A DNA stretch of 64,000 nucleotides from Clostridiales bacterium (GCA_022785125.1 JALFRA010000040.1:1-64000), one strand, 5' to 3'. Positions 33,338 through 43,438 are shown, counted from the stretch's first letter. Notes: generated by a model not told the origin, from the sequence alone. A program made the numbers and translations.

Positions 33338-35670
33338 AAGCCGCCCTCTATAAAGATCTGAAACTGTTTTTCAGCGGTGCCGGGGTGGCCGCCCTGCTGC
33401 TGCCCTTTTTACTGCTGGCAGCCTTCCGGATTGGGCTGGGCGATCTCACCACCCAGAGTTATGTACAACCTTTTCCCATTGCTGTACGGGATGAGGATGA
33501 TACCATCATGTCCCGCTCCCTTATTGCCCAGATGAAGCGCATCGAGTTGTTCTCCGATGTGTCCGTTCTGGAGGAGGACACCAACAATGAGCACGCTCTG
33601 AATCAGGGCGCGGCGGCGGTCATCACCATCCCCAAGGACTTTTTCTACGATCTGTACACCATGACCGACTGCCCGGTCTCCATTGTTCTCAACGGAGATA
33701 TGCCGCTGGAGTCCACCCTGATCTACTCCATCTTCGGCTCTGTGATGGATATCATTCGGGGCAATCAGGTGGCCTACACCGCCGTATACCAGCTGTGCTA
33801 CGGCGATTTGGACAACGAGCAGCATTGGGCCCTCTATCAGGAATCCTCCGTCAACCTGCTCCGAGATGCCCTGGGGCGCCAGAACGTCTTTGAAAATGAG
33901 GCAGTCCAGGCCGACCTTCAGGGAGCGCTGGAGCGACGGCTGACAGCCTGTGTGCTGTCTGTGCTGGCCCTCTTCTTCTCCATTGCCGCCGTCAAAACCC
34001 TGCCCGAGGAGTTGGGATTGGGCATTCTCCCCCGCTACAGGGCTTTGGGCGGCTCTTTGGGCACCTTTGTCCTTTCCAAGCTCCTGGTGGCCTACCTGCT
34101 GACCCTGCCCACCCAAATCCTGATGCTGGCAGTCTTTCAGCCGGAACGCCCCATTTTGTTTCTGTTCCTCGCCCTTCTCCTGCTGGCCGCCGCCTTTGGC
34201 ATCCTGCTGGGGCTGGCCGCATGGCTGGGCAATCCCGCCTCGGTCCAGCGGTGGGGCAATCTGCTGCTCTTTCTATCCCTGGTACTGGGGGGCACCCTCT
34301 GGCCCCGTCAGCTTCTCCCAACTCCCCTGCCTCTGCTGGGCAAATTCACCCTGCCCTACTACGCCGGGCTGGGACTGGAAGCCGCCGCCTACGGCCTGCC
34401 GCCGGTGAAGCTGTTGGGTCTGCTCTGGCCCATTCTGGCCATGGGAGGCGCCGGCCTTCTGTTCGCCTTGTTCATGCTGCGCCGGAACAAGAGGAGCAAA
34501 GCCGCCCGTACCGACCACGGCAATCCCGCCAAGCCCACAGCCGTCCCCGCCCTGCTTCCCTTCCCGGCCCGGCTGGCCAGCCTGTCCGGCATCAAGCTCA
34601 CCGCCATGTCCGGCGGTCTGCGGGGACTGGTCGGGCTGCTGGCAGTGGCGCTGCTGTGCGGGATGGCCGCCTCCTCTGTTCAGTCGGGAGGCAGGCAGCA
34701 GCTGTGCCTGGCGGTCTATGACCAGGATCAAAGTTCCCTGTCCCAGGAGTTGGTTCAGCGACTGAGCCAGCATACCGAACTCTCGGTACGCAGCTGCGGC
34801 AAAGAGGAGGGGCTTCACCTGCTCCTGCTGGGAGAGGTGGAAGGTCTGCTCACCATTGGAGAGGGCTATGGCCAGTCCTTGAGCACTGAGAAGCAAATCC
34901 CCCTTCGCTATGAGGGCGCTTCGGCGGCCGTCTCCCTCCAGGGCGCCCGGGAGATCATCGCCGGGCAGGTCTCCCTCCAGCGCAGCCGGGCCCAGGCCAG
35001 CGGCAACGCGGAAACCCATCTGGGGCGGGTCCTTTCCGCCCAGGAATCCGCTCAGCTCCAGATGCTGATGGATGAGGCCGAGGCCTCCATGCCGCCTCTC
35101 CACCAGATGCAGATGCAAAACGGCGCCTCCGCTCCCCTGCCCTTCGTCCCCAGCCAGATCAGCTTTACAGCGCTGATGGTCCTGTTCACTTTACTGACCT
35201 CGGCGGCCTGGACCGGAGGCCGGGACGGCAGATTGGTTGAGCGGCGGATGTGGTCTCTTCCCTTTGGCCGGGTGCTGTCCTACGGCAGCGACTGTCTGGC
35301 CCTGGTGGGGCTGGGGCTTCTGGTCTCCCTGTGCATTCTGCTCTTTGGCGGCTGTGCCGATCTGTGGACCGCCGCCGCTACCCTGGCCTACACCCTGTGC
35401 GTTTCCGCCCTGGCCCTGATGCTCATCCGGTTCACCGGCACCGACGGACGGGTAGACGGACTGGCCCCCTTCCTGGCCCTGATCCTCTGCCTGCTGGGCG
35501 GGTGCTTCATGGACCTGTCCCAGCTCTCCCCCGCCCTGCAGACCGTCTCCCTGCTGACCCCACCGGGCCTGGCGCTGGAGGCCTCCCGTGGCACCTGGCC
35601 CGCTTTGCTGGCCCTGCTGTGCGCCGCGGCCATCCTCTTCGTCATCGGCCTTCATCCCCGCAGGAAGTAG
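33325..35670 (+). CDS. ABC-2 type permease, two halves fused
   Basis: 781 residues. Two similar halves, each with a first helix, a large outer loop and a cluster of five helices: residues about 20-400 and about 430-781. The two half-transporters usually are separate chains or a homodimer, so this is probably a full pore in one polypeptide working with the ATPase at 32666. ATG 33325 follows GAGGAGGG and overlaps the ATPase gene by 13 bases. Substrate unknown. Confidence 0.8.
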   Translation: MSGLKAALYKDLKLFFSGAGVAALLLPFLLLAAFRIGLGDLTTQSYVQPFPIAVRDEDDTIMSRSLIAQMKRIELFSDVSVLEEDTNNEHALNQGAAAVITIPKDFFYDLYTMTDCPVSIVLNGDMPLESTLIYSIFGSVMDIIRGNQVAYTAVYQLCYGDLDNEQHWALYQESSVNLLRDALGRQNVFENEAVQADLQGALERRLTACVLSVLALFFSIAAVKTLPEELGLGILPRYRALGGSLGTFVLSKLLVAYLLTLPTQILMLAVFQPERPILFLFLALLLLAAAFGILLGLAAWLGNPASVQRWGNLLLFLSLVLGGTLWPRQLLPTPLPLLGKFTLPYYAGLGLEAAAYGLPPVKLLGLLWPILAMGGAGLLFALFMLRRNKRSKAARTDHGNPAKPTAVPALLPFPARLASLSGIKLTAMSGGLRGLVGLLAVALLCGMAASSVQSGGRQQLCLAVYDQDQSSLSQELVQRLSQHTELSVRSCGKEEGLHLLLLGEVEGLLTIGEGYGQSLSTEKQIPLRYEGASAAVSLQGAREIIAGQVSLQRSRAQASGNAETHLGRVLSAQESAQLQMLMDEAEASMPPLHQMQMQNGASAPLPFVPSQISFTALMVLFTLLTSAAWTGGRDGRLVERRMWSLPFGRVLSYGSDCLALVGLGLLVSLCILLFGGCADLWTAAATLAYTLCVSALALMLIRFTGTDGRVDGLAPFLALILCLLGGCFMDLSQLSPALQTVSLLTPPGLALEASRGTWPALLALLCAAAILFVIGLHPRRK

Positions 35671-35722
35671 CGGCCCGTTCCACAGGTATGGAATATGCCT
35701 TCCCCTTCTTACCAATCGTACA

Positions 35723-35764
35723 GTAAAAGCCACCTGCGTGTTTCAGCACGCAGGTGGCTTTTAC
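35723..35764. terminator. Strong terminator after the ABC exporter operon
   Basis: A perfect 18-bp stem (35723-35740 with 35747-35764) with A/T ends and TTTCAG loop; bidirectional, also ending the magnesium operon coming from the right. Confidence 0.92.
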
Positions 35765-35829
35765 GCTTATATGTGATTTCCGAGTGTCCTGCGGCATTTC
35801 CATCTGCTCTGCCGGCCCACGGAGTAGGG

Positions 35830-35982
35830 TCAATCTTTCTTTTTAGGCTTCATACGCCAGAACACCACATTCATCAATATAACAATCAGTAAAACAACCC
35901 CTATCGCTACCCAGAAACCCATATCCACGCCCCACAGCGTTGTGGTTCCGAAGAGGTCCATCCAAGTTTTATTCCAGTGCAC
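35830..35982 (-). CDS. Small single-helix membrane protein after mgtA1
   Basis: 50 residues from GTG 35982, with AAGGGGGC 7 bases upstream. The order is an aromatic N-terminus (HWNKTWMDLFG), one long helix (FWVAIGVVLLIVILMNVVFW) and a basic tail (RMKPKKKD). It starts 17 bases after mgtA1, so it is co-expressed. In enterobacteria tiny membrane proteins (MgtR, MgtS) tune MgtA and MgtC stability; a similar role here is a guess from position only, as sequences do not match. Confidence 0.7.
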   Translation of the reverse strand: MHWNKTWMDLFGTTTLWGVDMGFWVAIGVVLLIVILMNVVFWRMKPKKKD

Positions 35983-35999
35983 AGGTAATGCCCCCTTTC

Positions 36000-38765
36000 T
36001 TAAAGCAATTCGCCGTAGTGCCGCACATAGGCCTTTTTCAAACTGGTCGCCAGAATCATATAGAGCAGGATGCAGGGGATCAGGTATGCAAAGTACGCCG
36101 CCGGCAGCGCCACAAATCCAAGCACCGCGCCAAAGTGTGTAAAGGGAATGATGGTAAGTACGGTAATTCCCGTCAGGGTCAGCAGCGTCAGCGGAGCGGA
36201 GGCGCGGCTCTGAAGGAAGGGCAGCTTTGGCGTGCGGATCATGTGAATGACAAGGGTCTGGCTCCACATGGATTCCACAAACCAACCGGCCTGGAACAGC
36301 CCAATATACTGCGCCTGCATCATCGCCAGCTCTGTACCGCTGAAATGGGCGGGCAGATCGTTGAACAGCACCCCCCCCGAGATGAACATCGGGCAGAATA
36401 TAAAATACATAAACAGGTAGGTTGTAAAATCGAAAATGGAACTGGTTGGCCCGATCCAAATCATAAAGCTGCCCACACTGGACGCATCCCATTTCCGGGG
36501 TTTTGCAATAAATTCCTCGTCCACATTGTCCCATGGAATGGCCGTGCAGGACAGATCATAGATCAGGTTGAGGAAAATCAGATGCACACTCATCATGGGC
36601 AGGAAAGGCAGCAGGGCAGAGGCCGCCAGCACTGAAAACATATTGCCGAAGTTGGAGGATGCCGTCATCTTAATGTACTTGATCATGTTGGCGTAGGTCT
36701 TGCGCCCCTCAATAATGCCCTGCTCCAGCACCATCAGATCTTTTTCCAGCAGGATAATGTCAGCCGATTCCTTTGCCACATCCACGGCGGTATCCACGGA
36801 AATACCGATATCAGCCGCTTTCATGGCCGCGGCATCATTGATCCCGTCACCCATAAAGCCCACCGTATGGCCATTTTCCCTGAGAACGGAAACCACACGC
36901 GCTTTCTGTTCAGGCGTCAGCTTGGCAAATACGTCGGTGGATTCCGCGGCCTTTGCCAGTTCCGCATCGCTCATTTTCTCCAAGTCGGAGCCAAGCAGCA
37001 TATTGCGCACCTTCAGTCCCACCTGCTTACAGATCGTCCGCGTCACTTTGTCGTTATCGCCGGTCAGGATCTTGGTAATCACACCGTGGTCTTTCAGCGC
37101 TCTGATGGCGTCCGCGGTAGATTCCTTGGGCGGATCAAGGAAGGCCAGATATCCGATCAGCACCATATCACATTCATCCTTCACGCCAAACGCGCCCACC
37201 GGAGACGGATTGCTCTTCTGGGCAATGGCAAGGACGCGGAATCCTTTCTCATTCAGGTCGTCCACGGTCTGAAGAATACGGCGGCGCACTTCATCGGTCA
37301 GCGGCTGCACGTCCCCGCCATATTCTGCAAAAGCACAAATGGAAAGCATCTCTTCCACAGCGCCCTTGGTCACCATCTGGGTCTTTCCCTTTCGATCCTG
37401 TACCACTGTGGTCAGCCGCCGGCGCGTAAAATCAAACGGGATCTCGTCCACCTTCACATAGTTTTCAGACAGATCGATCAGCCTGGGATCCTCCGCCTCT
37501 GCTTCTTCCGTTTTATGAATGATTGCAAGATCCATCAGGTTTTTGTAGCCGGTTTGAAAATAGCTGTTGAGATACGCATGACGCAATACCCGGGTGTCAT
37601 CCTCACCGTTTACATTGAGGTGATATTCCAGCACCACTTTATCTTGAGTCAGCGTTCCGGTCTTATCGGTACAAAGGATATCGATCGCGCCAAAATTCTG
37701 AATGGAATTCAGGTTCTTCACGATGGTCTGCTTCTTGCTCATGGAGACCGCGCCCTTGGCCAGACAGGTGGTCACGATCATGGGAAGCATCTCCGGAGTC
37801 AGTCCCACCGCGATGGAGATGCCGAACAAAAAGGCATCCAGCCAGTCTCCTTTGGTAATGCCGTTGATGAAAAACACCAGCGGCACCATAACCAGCATAA
37901 AACGGATCAGCACCCAGGAAACCGCGTTCACACCCTTGGTAAAATTAGTTTCCACCGCTTCTCCCGCAACCGCGGACGCCATAGAGCCAAACAACGTGTG
38001 ATCGCCTGTGCACACCACCACAGCACTTGCACTGCCGGAAACCACATTGCTGCCCATGAAGGCAATGTTCGTATAATCCGTCACGCTCTCTGCCGCTTGG
38101 CTGATATGAGGCGTTTTTTCCACAGGCTCACTCTCTCCGGTCAGACTGGCCTGACTGATAAACAGGTCCTTGGCCTCCAAAATGCGAACATCAGCGGGGA
38201 TCATATCGCCCACAGACAGGTGAACAATATCGCCCACTACCAGATGATCCATTGGGATCTCTGTTTTTTCCTCCCCTCTGCGGGTAACCGTACAGGTGGT
38301 GGTGATCATGGCCAGCAGTTTTTCCGCCGCGTTGCCGCTTCTGGATTCCTGGACGAAACGAAGCGTACCGGAAATAAACACCATTGTAAGAATGATGACC
38401 ACGGTCAGGCAATCAAAGTCCTCCGGTGCACTTCCAAACAGTGAAAAGTAGGGAAAAATCATATCGGTCATTGTAGAGACCAGAGCCAGACAAAACAAAA
38501 TTGCGGTAAACGGGTTAATAAATGCGTCTGCCAAACGCTTTATCAGAGATTTTTTCTTTTCACGGGTCACTTTGTTGCTGCCGTATTTACTGCGATTCCG
38601 GGCCACCGTTTCCTCATCCAAACCGCACAGCGCGGTATGCAGGTCTTTCAGCACCACCTTGATGGGATTGGTTGCCGCATACTGTATGCGGCGGTTCTGC
38701 TCGTCACGAATGACCGCCTTTTCGGCGGCCTGCCGGGCAGCCACGCGTGTCTCTTTCTTGTTCAT
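36000..38765 (-). CDS. mgtA: Magnesium-importing P-type ATPase (MgtA family), copy 1
   Basis: 921 residues. A P3B-type ATPase moving Mg2+ into the cell. [10 protein letters not shown] is the actuator loop, [12 protein letters not shown] carries the phosphorylated Asp, and [21 protein letters not shown] is the hinge, quoted in part. About ten membrane helices, four of them in the C-terminal 250 residues. AAGGAGG precedes ATG 38765. It follows MgtC and two small membrane protein genes on the same strand, with a proline-rich ORF overlapping its start. Confidence 0.95.
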   Translation of the reverse strand: MNKKETRVAARQAAEKAVIRDEQNRRIQYAATNPIKVVLKDLHTALCGLDEETVARNRSKYGSNKVTREKKKSLIKRLADAFINPFTAILFCLALVSTMTDMIFPYFSLFGSAPEDFDCLTVVIILTMVFISGTLRFVQESRSGNAAEKLLAMITTTCTVTRRGEEKTEIPMDHLVVGDIVHLSVGDMIPADVRILEAKDLFISQASLTGESEPVEKTPHISQAAESVTDYTNIAFMGSNVVSGSASAVVVCTGDHTLFGSMASAVAGEAVETNFTKGVNAVSWVLIRFMLVMVPLVFFINGITKGDWLDAFLFGISIAVGLTPEMLPMIVTTCLAKGAVSMSKKQTIVKNLNSIQNFGAIDILCTDKTGTLTQDKVVLEYHLNVNGEDDTRVLRHAYLNSYFQTGYKNLMDLAIIHKTEEAEAEDPRLIDLSENYVKVDEIPFDFTRRRLTTVVQDRKGKTQMVTKGAVEEMLSICAFAEYGGDVQPLTDEVRRRILQTVDDLNEKGFRVLAIAQKSNPSPVGAFGVKDECDMVLIGYLAFLDPPKESTADAIRALKDHGVITKILTGDNDKVTRTICKQVGLKVRNMLLGSDLEKMSDAELAKAAESTDVFAKLTPEQKARVVSVLRENGHTVGFMGDGINDAAAMKAADIGISVDTAVDVAKESADIILLEKDLMVLEQGIIEGRKTYANMIKYIKMTASSNFGNMFSVLAASALLPFLPMMSVHLIFLNLIYDLSCTAIPWDNVDEEFIAKPRKWDASSVGSFMIWIGPTSSIFDFTTYLFMYFIFCPMFISGGVLFNDLPAHFSGTELAMMQAQYIGLFQAGWFVESMWSQTLVIHMIRTPKLPFLQSRASAPLTLLTLTGITVLTIIPFTHFGAVLGFVALPAAYFAYLIPCILLYMILATSLKKAYVRHYGELL

Positions 38766-38877
38766 TGGTCTTACCTCCTTGCGTTTTTATGGGAGGCAAA
38801 CAGGGAGGCACAGGAGGCAGGAAACTCCCGCCGCCACGCGCCGCTCCATGTCTGCCCGGACTGCCGTCGGAGTCCAT
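38704..38877 (-). CDS. Proline-rich upstream ORF overlapping the mgtA1 start
   Basis: 57 codons from ATG 38877, with GAGGTG 6 bases upstream. The product begins MDSDGSPG, has [13 protein letters not shown] in the middle, and runs in another frame 62 bases into mgtA1. Ribosomes translating it must cross the mgtA1 ribosome site. In Salmonella and E. coli, short Pro- and acid-rich leader ORFs (mgtL) control mgtA by ribosome stalling in low Mg2+ or low proline. Whether this ORF is translated is unproven; chance is possible. Confidence 0.45.
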   Translation of the reverse strand: MDSDGSPGRHGAARGGGSFLPPVPPCLPPIKTQGGKTNEQERDTRGCPAGRRKGGHS

Positions 38878-38911
38878 GCCATTCACCTCACTGTCTTTAT
38901 GGGATCTCTAT

Positions 38912-39244
38912 CTAAAACCGCGTTGCGGATGATTGGGTTTGGTAGCGACCGCTTTTTGACAGATACCAAGCATCCACGCCCGCCGCAATCAGCCATAAGA
39001 TCATGGCCCATACGAACCAATGATCATCAAGGTCTGAACACACGCCCTTCCCCCCAAAAATCAAGCCGCTGAGCGCAATCATCGCTCCAGCGTTACGGCG
39101 AAGAGGCTTGATTTTCATCTTCGCCCTTTGCTGCTGCGGAATGCTGTTCCAAACCGAAAGATACATAGGACCTTTACCGCAGGCAAATGCGGCGCCCATC
39201 AGAATAAACAGTGCGCAAAAAAAGATGCAGATACCATTCATCAT
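38912..39244 (-). CDS. Small membrane protein, DUF3784-like
   Basis: 110 residues with three hydrophobic segments (ICIFFCALFILMGAAFACG, AGAMIALSGLIFGG, FVWAMILWLIAAGVDAWYL), typical of DUF3784-type proteins. AAGGA lies upstream of ATG 39244. It starts 3 bases after the next small gene in the operon. Function unknown; the magnesium operon context is the only clue. Confidence 0.7.
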   Translation of the reverse strand: MMNGICIFFCALFILMGAAFACGKGPMYLSVWNSIPQQQRAKMKIKPLRRNAGAMIALSGLIFGGKGVCSDLDDHWFVWAMILWLIAAGVDAWYLSKSGRYQTQSSATRF

Positions 39245-39247
39245 CCT

Positions 39248-39475
39248 TCACGTCCTTCGCGATTTGATTTTGCCGATCTGTTTCTTTCGCTGCATCAATC
39301 TGACTGCCAAAACAGCCAGGGCAAGCCAAAGCACGGCGGTCATCTGATACCAAAGCGGAAACATCCATCGTCTGTACTCAGGAAACGCCCAGCAGAGGCA
39401 GCCGTATGTGGCAACAAATATGACATACAGCGCAAACAGACATACAGGCTTATCGCTTTTATATCTTTTTTTCAT
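39248..39475 (-). CDS. Small two-helix membrane protein
   Basis: 75 residues with two helices (VCLFALYVIFVATYGCLCW and MTAVLWLALAVLAVRLM) and basic ends. GGGAGGTG is 7 bases before ATG 39475, inside the end of mgtC; the genes abut. Not recognised. Confidence 0.65.
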   Translation of the reverse strand: MKKRYKSDKPVCLFALYVIFVATYGCLCWAFPEYRRWMFPLWYQMTAVLWLALAVLAVRLMQRKKQIGKIKSRRT

Positions 39476-40162
39476 CTACAGCACCTCCCACCCGGCACTT
39501 ATTACCCCCGCAGCCGCCAAAGCTTTCCCCACAATCCCCTCTAACACCTGGTGCTTGGGTTTGCCGGAAGCACAATATTCCGCAATGATTTCAACCTTAT
39601 TTCCAACAACATCACAGCTTTCCAGGTTGTTCAGATACAATGTTTTGCAGGAGTTGCTGTTGATCAGCAGCAGCCGGATCTCCCGCTCGGCAGCCTCCTG
39701 ACAGGTAACAGAGATTCGATACTGTTGTTCCGCCTCATCGCCAAACGTCAGCGGTTCCAGCCTTCTTGCCAGAGGGCGGAAAATCAGATTGGAGCCGACC
39801 AGAACACCGGCCGCGGAAATGGCCAGCGCATATTTCCCTGTACTTGCAAGGATCCCAATAGCCGATGTACACCAGAGGGTGGCGGCCGTATTGATTCCCC
39901 GCACCGAAGCACTGTCCTTGAAAATCACTCCGCTGCACAAAAAGCCCACCCCGGATATGATGCTGCTCCCAACGCGGAACACCTGATCCGAACCATAGAG
40001 CATAGGGAACAACGTAAAAAAGCTGGTCCCCATACAAATCAAAACATTGATGCGAATACCCGCCAGATGTCCGGTGAGCTGCCGCTCCAGTCCGATCAAA
40101 AAGCCAAGCGTCAGCGAAAGGGATATTCTGAACATAAAATCGGTATAAATCAAGCCGTTCAC
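39476..40162 (-). CDS. mgtC: MgtC/SapB-family membrane protein
   Basis: 228 residues. N-terminal five-helix MgtC domain with the conserved GFLIGLERQLTGHLAGIR and GVGFLCSGVIFKD, then a soluble C-terminal ACT-like domain (residues about 150-228). MgtC proteins support growth in low Mg2+ and act on membrane energetics rather than transport Mg2+. GAGGGGGTG suits a TTG start at 40153 better than GTG 40162, so the first three residues are doubtful. Confidence 0.88.
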   Translation of the reverse strand: MNGLIYTDFMFRISLSLTLGFLIGLERQLTGHLAGIRINVLICMGTSFFTLFPMLYGSDQVFRVGSSIISGVGFLCSGVIFKDSASVRGINTAATLWCTSAIGILASTGKYALAISAAGVLVGSNLIFRPLARRLEPLTFGDEAEQQYRISVTCQEAAEREIRLLLINSNSCKTLYLNNLESCDVVGNKVEIIAEYCASGKPKHQVLEGIVGKALAAAGVISAGWEVL

Positions 40163-40188
40163 CCCCTCAACCTGTACAAGAATACAAA

Positions 40189-40238
40189 AATCGCAAGGAG
40201 AATCACATGGTCAAAACCTTGCGATTCCCTTGCGATTT
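40189..40238 (-). terminator. Attenuator-like element before mgtC
   Basis: On the reverse strand AATCGCAAGG occurs twice in tandem (40238-40227 and 40226-40217) and its complement CCTTGCGATT follows (40198-40189), running into TTTTTG. Either copy can form the terminator stem, so two rival folds exist. It lies between the winged-helix gene and mgtC and could set how much transcription reaches the rest of the operon. Confidence 0.6.
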
Positions 40239-40253
40239 GGTCAGGAAAAGCCG

Positions 40254-40751
40254 TCACAGCTTGTCATTAAATTTATATCCGATACCCCAGATCGTCAATA
40301 TGTATTCCGGCGCGTCCGGGTTTGGTTCGATTTTCTTTCTGATCTTCCGGATAAATGCCATAATGTTGCTGTCGTCCAGCAGATAATCATTTTCCCATAC
40401 CGCTTGATAAATTTGCTCCTTGGTAAATACCTCTCCACGGTTGCGGGCCAGAAAATGGAGAATATCGAACTCTTTGGGCGTCAGTGCAATTTCCCTTCCG
40501 GCTCGGACCACCCTGCGCAATCTCAAATCAATGGACAACTCACCGCAGCGGATACTGTCGCTTGCCGGTACAACAGCCTCTCCATCATCCAGCTCCAACA
40601 TGAGGGAATCCGCCGCACCATTCACCAGATCTATAAGCCCTTCCAGCAGTTCCTTGGCGGCCGGGGTGTCGGGCGCGGAGAACCGAAGCTTTTCGGAAAG
40701 CCACCCCGCCAGGGAGGAATCCAGACTGATAAAGCCGATCTTCTTTTTCAT
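40254..40751 (-). CDS. OmpR-type winged-helix DNA-binding protein without receiver domain
   Basis: 165 residues. The C-terminal 95 form a PhoB/OmpR DNA-binding domain (REIALTPKEFDILHFLARN, and KIRKKIEPNPDAPEYILTI for the wing). The N-terminal 70 residues lack the phospho-acceptor Asp pattern of a receiver. It may therefore respond to something other than a kinase. AGGAGG is 8 bases before ATG 40751. Placed between mgtA2 and mgtC, it is probably the local regulator. Confidence 0.83.
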   Translation of the reverse strand: MKKKIGFISLDSSLAGWLSEKLRFSAPDTPAAKELLEGLIDLVNGAADSLMLELDDGEAVVPASDSIRCGELSIDLRLRRVVRAGREIALTPKEFDILHFLARNRGEVFTKEQIYQAVWENDYLLDDSNIMAFIRKIRKKIEPNPDAPEYILTIWGIGYKFNDKL

Positions 40752-40768
40752 CACAGATTCCTCCTTTC

Positions 40769-43423
40769 TCAAAGCAGTTTGTGATATTTTTTGAGATACC
40801 AGCTCTTCGCCAATGTAACCAGCAGCAAATAGAGGGAAACGGCTACAACCAAAAATCCAAAATAGGCCGGCGGCAAAGCTGTCAGCCCAATCAGACGTCC
40901 CACCGGCGTGAAGGTCAGGATGGTAAAAAACAGAATACCAAGCATTGTGACCAACATGACCGGACAGGACGGTTTACTTTGGAACAGCGGCATCTTTTGG
41001 GTACGGAGCAAATGCAAAATCAACACCTGGGTCCACATGGATTCCAGAAACCAACCTGTTTGAAACAACGCAATAAACCGGAACTGCTCCTCGCTTCCAG
41101 CCAGAGCGGCAAAAGTTCCGCCGCACACCGATGGGCACAGCACAAAAAACAGATACGAAAACGTTAGAATATCAAAGACAGAACTGATCGGCCCAAAGAA
41201 GCGCATAAAGCGGCCCAGCGTCCTGCCGGACCATTCCAATGGCCTGGCGCAGATCTCCTGATCCACATGATCCCACGGCAGAACAAGACACAGCATATCA
41301 TAGAGCAGATTCAGCAGCAGCAGCTGTACCGATGCCATAGGAAAAAACGGAAGGAACACACTGGCAACGACAATGGAGAGAATGTTTCCAAAGTTGGAGG
41401 ATGCCGTGATCTTAATATACTTTGACACATTGGCGAAGGCGTTCCGTCCCTCCTTGATCCCTTCCTCCAATACATTCAGATCCTTTTTCAACAGGATAAC
41501 ATCCGCGCCTTCTTTCACGGCATCTGCAGCGGTATCCACAGAAATACCCACATCGGATTCCACAATGGCGGGTAAGTCGTTCATACCGTCTCCCAAAAAG
41601 CCCACCGTATGTCCGTTGCCTTGCAGCGTCCGGAGGATCTGAACCTTTTGTTTGGGAGACAGCTCCGCAAACACGGTAGCGCGTTCAATTCTGATCGGTG
41701 CCTCATCGTCGCTCAGCTGCTCCAATTCCTCGCCGGTCAAGGTTTCCGCCGTACCGATCCCCAACCTGCGGCAAATGGAAACGGCAACGCTCTTTTGATC
41801 CCCAGTCAGCACCCGGATACCCACATGAAGCTCCTGCAGCTTTCTGACGGCGTCAGCGGCAGTCCGCTTGGGTGCGTCAAAAAACGCCAGGTACCCAAGG
41901 AGAATAAAATCCCGCTCCTCTTCAGCGCTGAGCTGCTGCCGCTCCAGAGGTTTATAGGCTACGGCCAGGACCTTCATGCCATCCTCCAGCATCTCGTCCA
42001 CAATGGCGTGGACGCTGGCCACTCTGTCGGCACCCATGGCGCTACGTTTGCCCTTGTATTCAAAATGGCTGCAGCGGCGGCACACTTCGTCAAGCCCACC
42101 CTTGATGATCAGCAGATTTTCCTCCCCACCCTGGACCAAAACGCTGGCAAATTTCCGCTCATAGTCAAAGGGCAGTTCGTCCAGCTTGGGATGGCTAGCC
42201 GCCAATTCTTGAAAACGGGCATTGTGCCCCGGCATTTCCTGACAGGCGAGGATTGCAGCGTCCAGGTGGTTTCTGACACCTGTGTGGTAAATGCTATTTA
42301 AATAGGCAAACTCCAGAGTCTTTTGGCTCTCATTGCCCAGGACGTCCATGTAATACTCCAGCAACAGCCTGTCGCCGGTAAGGGTTCCGGTTTTATCAAC
42401 GCAGAGAATGTCCATGCTGCCAAATCCCTGCATGGCATTGATATTTTTAACCACGGTCTGCTTTTTTCCCATGGCAGCGCTGCCTTTAGCCAGGCAGGCA
42501 TTGATTACCATGGGAAGCAGCTCCGGAGTCAACCCTACAGCAACAGACAGGGCAAACAAAAATGCGGAAAGCCAGTTTCCCTTGGTAAGCCCGCAGGCCA
42601 CAAATACGATGGGAATCAAAATTGCCATGAAACGAATCAATACCCATGCAATGGAGCCAGCCCCCTGATCAAAGCCGTTTTTGAAACTGGCCATGGTTCC
42701 AGAGCATCCACCATAGACAGTGTCCTGGCCTACGGCAAGCACCACGCCCTCCCCTGTGCCGCCGATGATAGACGAGCCCATAAAAGCGACGTTGCTGTAT
42801 TCCCCATATGAGCGCGCCTTTCTTTCGGAAAGAACCCCGGCGTTCTTTTCCAGAATCGCGCTTTCCCCTGTAATCACGGATTGAGACACAAACAGATCGC
42901 TTGCTGCCGTAAGCCGGAGATCTGCTGGGACCCGATCTCCCGCGAACAAGCGCACAGAATCTCCGACTACAAGTTCTGTGGAAGAAATCCGCATCCACTC
43001 TCCGTTTCTGCGCACCATGATATGAGACTCAATCATTCTGGTAAGATGATCCGCAACGCGCTTTGCCCGCATTTCCTGGGTAAACCGCACAACGCCGCTG
43101 ATCAGCAGCATACACAGGATAATAACGACCGTTGTCATATTGCGGCTGAAATTTGAGGCAAGGAGAACATCTGTCACAAATGAAATGCTTGCCAGCACAA
43201 ACAAGATAATCGCAAAAGGATTAATGAAAGCCCTTCGCAAGCGAAAAAGCACCGTATCTGCTGCCCGGCCAGACAGAATGTTTCTGCCGTATCGCGCACG
43301 GCTTTCCTCCACCTGCTCATCCCGGTAACCCCACTCAGTAATATGAAAATCCCGGTATAACGCGTCCGTATCTCTATGTGCATAATCAAGGACACGTCGA
43401 TGAATGGCACGGCCGTCTTTCAC
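40769..43423 (-). CDS. mgtA: Magnesium-importing P-type ATPase (MgtA family), copy 2
   Basis: 884 residues from GTG 43423, chosen because GGAGGTG lies 6 bases upstream; an ATG five codons earlier has no site. Motifs ITGESAILEK, DILCVDKTGTLTGD and LGDGMNDLPAIVESDVGISVD (hinge, in part). It differs clearly from copy 1 in sequence, so the two are not a recent duplication. First gene of the magnesium operon. Confidence 0.94.
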   Translation of the reverse strand: MKDGRAIHRRVLDYAHRDTDALYRDFHITEWGYRDEQVEESRARYGRNILSGRAADTVLFRLRRAFINPFAIILFVLASISFVTDVLLASNFSRNMTTVVIILCMLLISGVVRFTQEMRAKRVADHLTRMIESHIMVRRNGEWMRISSTELVVGDSVRLFAGDRVPADLRLTAASDLFVSQSVITGESAILEKNAGVLSERKARSYGEYSNVAFMGSSIIGGTGEGVVLAVGQDTVYGGCSGTMASFKNGFDQGAGSIAWVLIRFMAILIPIVFVACGLTKGNWLSAFLFALSVAVGLTPELLPMVINACLAKGSAAMGKKQTVVKNINAMQGFGSMDILCVDKTGTLTGDRLLLEYYMDVLGNESQKTLEFAYLNSIYHTGVRNHLDAAILACQEMPGHNARFQELAASHPKLDELPFDYERKFASVLVQGGEENLLIIKGGLDEVCRRCSHFEYKGKRSAMGADRVASVHAIVDEMLEDGMKVLAVAYKPLERQQLSAEEERDFILLGYLAFFDAPKRTAADAVRKLQELHVGIRVLTGDQKSVAVSICRRLGIGTAETLTGEELEQLSDDEAPIRIERATVFAELSPKQKVQILRTLQGNGHTVGFLGDGMNDLPAIVESDVGISVDTAADAVKEGADVILLKKDLNVLEEGIKEGRNAFANVSKYIKITASSNFGNILSIVVASVFLPFFPMASVQLLLLNLLYDMLCLVLPWDHVDQEICARPLEWSGRTLGRFMRFFGPISSVFDILTFSYLFFVLCPSVCGGTFAALAGSEEQFRFIALFQTGWFLESMWTQVLILHLLRTQKMPLFQSKPSCPVMLVTMLGILFFTILTFTPVGRLIGLTALPPAYFGFLVVAVSLYLLLVTLAKSWYLKKYHKLL

Positions 43424-43438
43424 GCAGCTCACCTCCAT

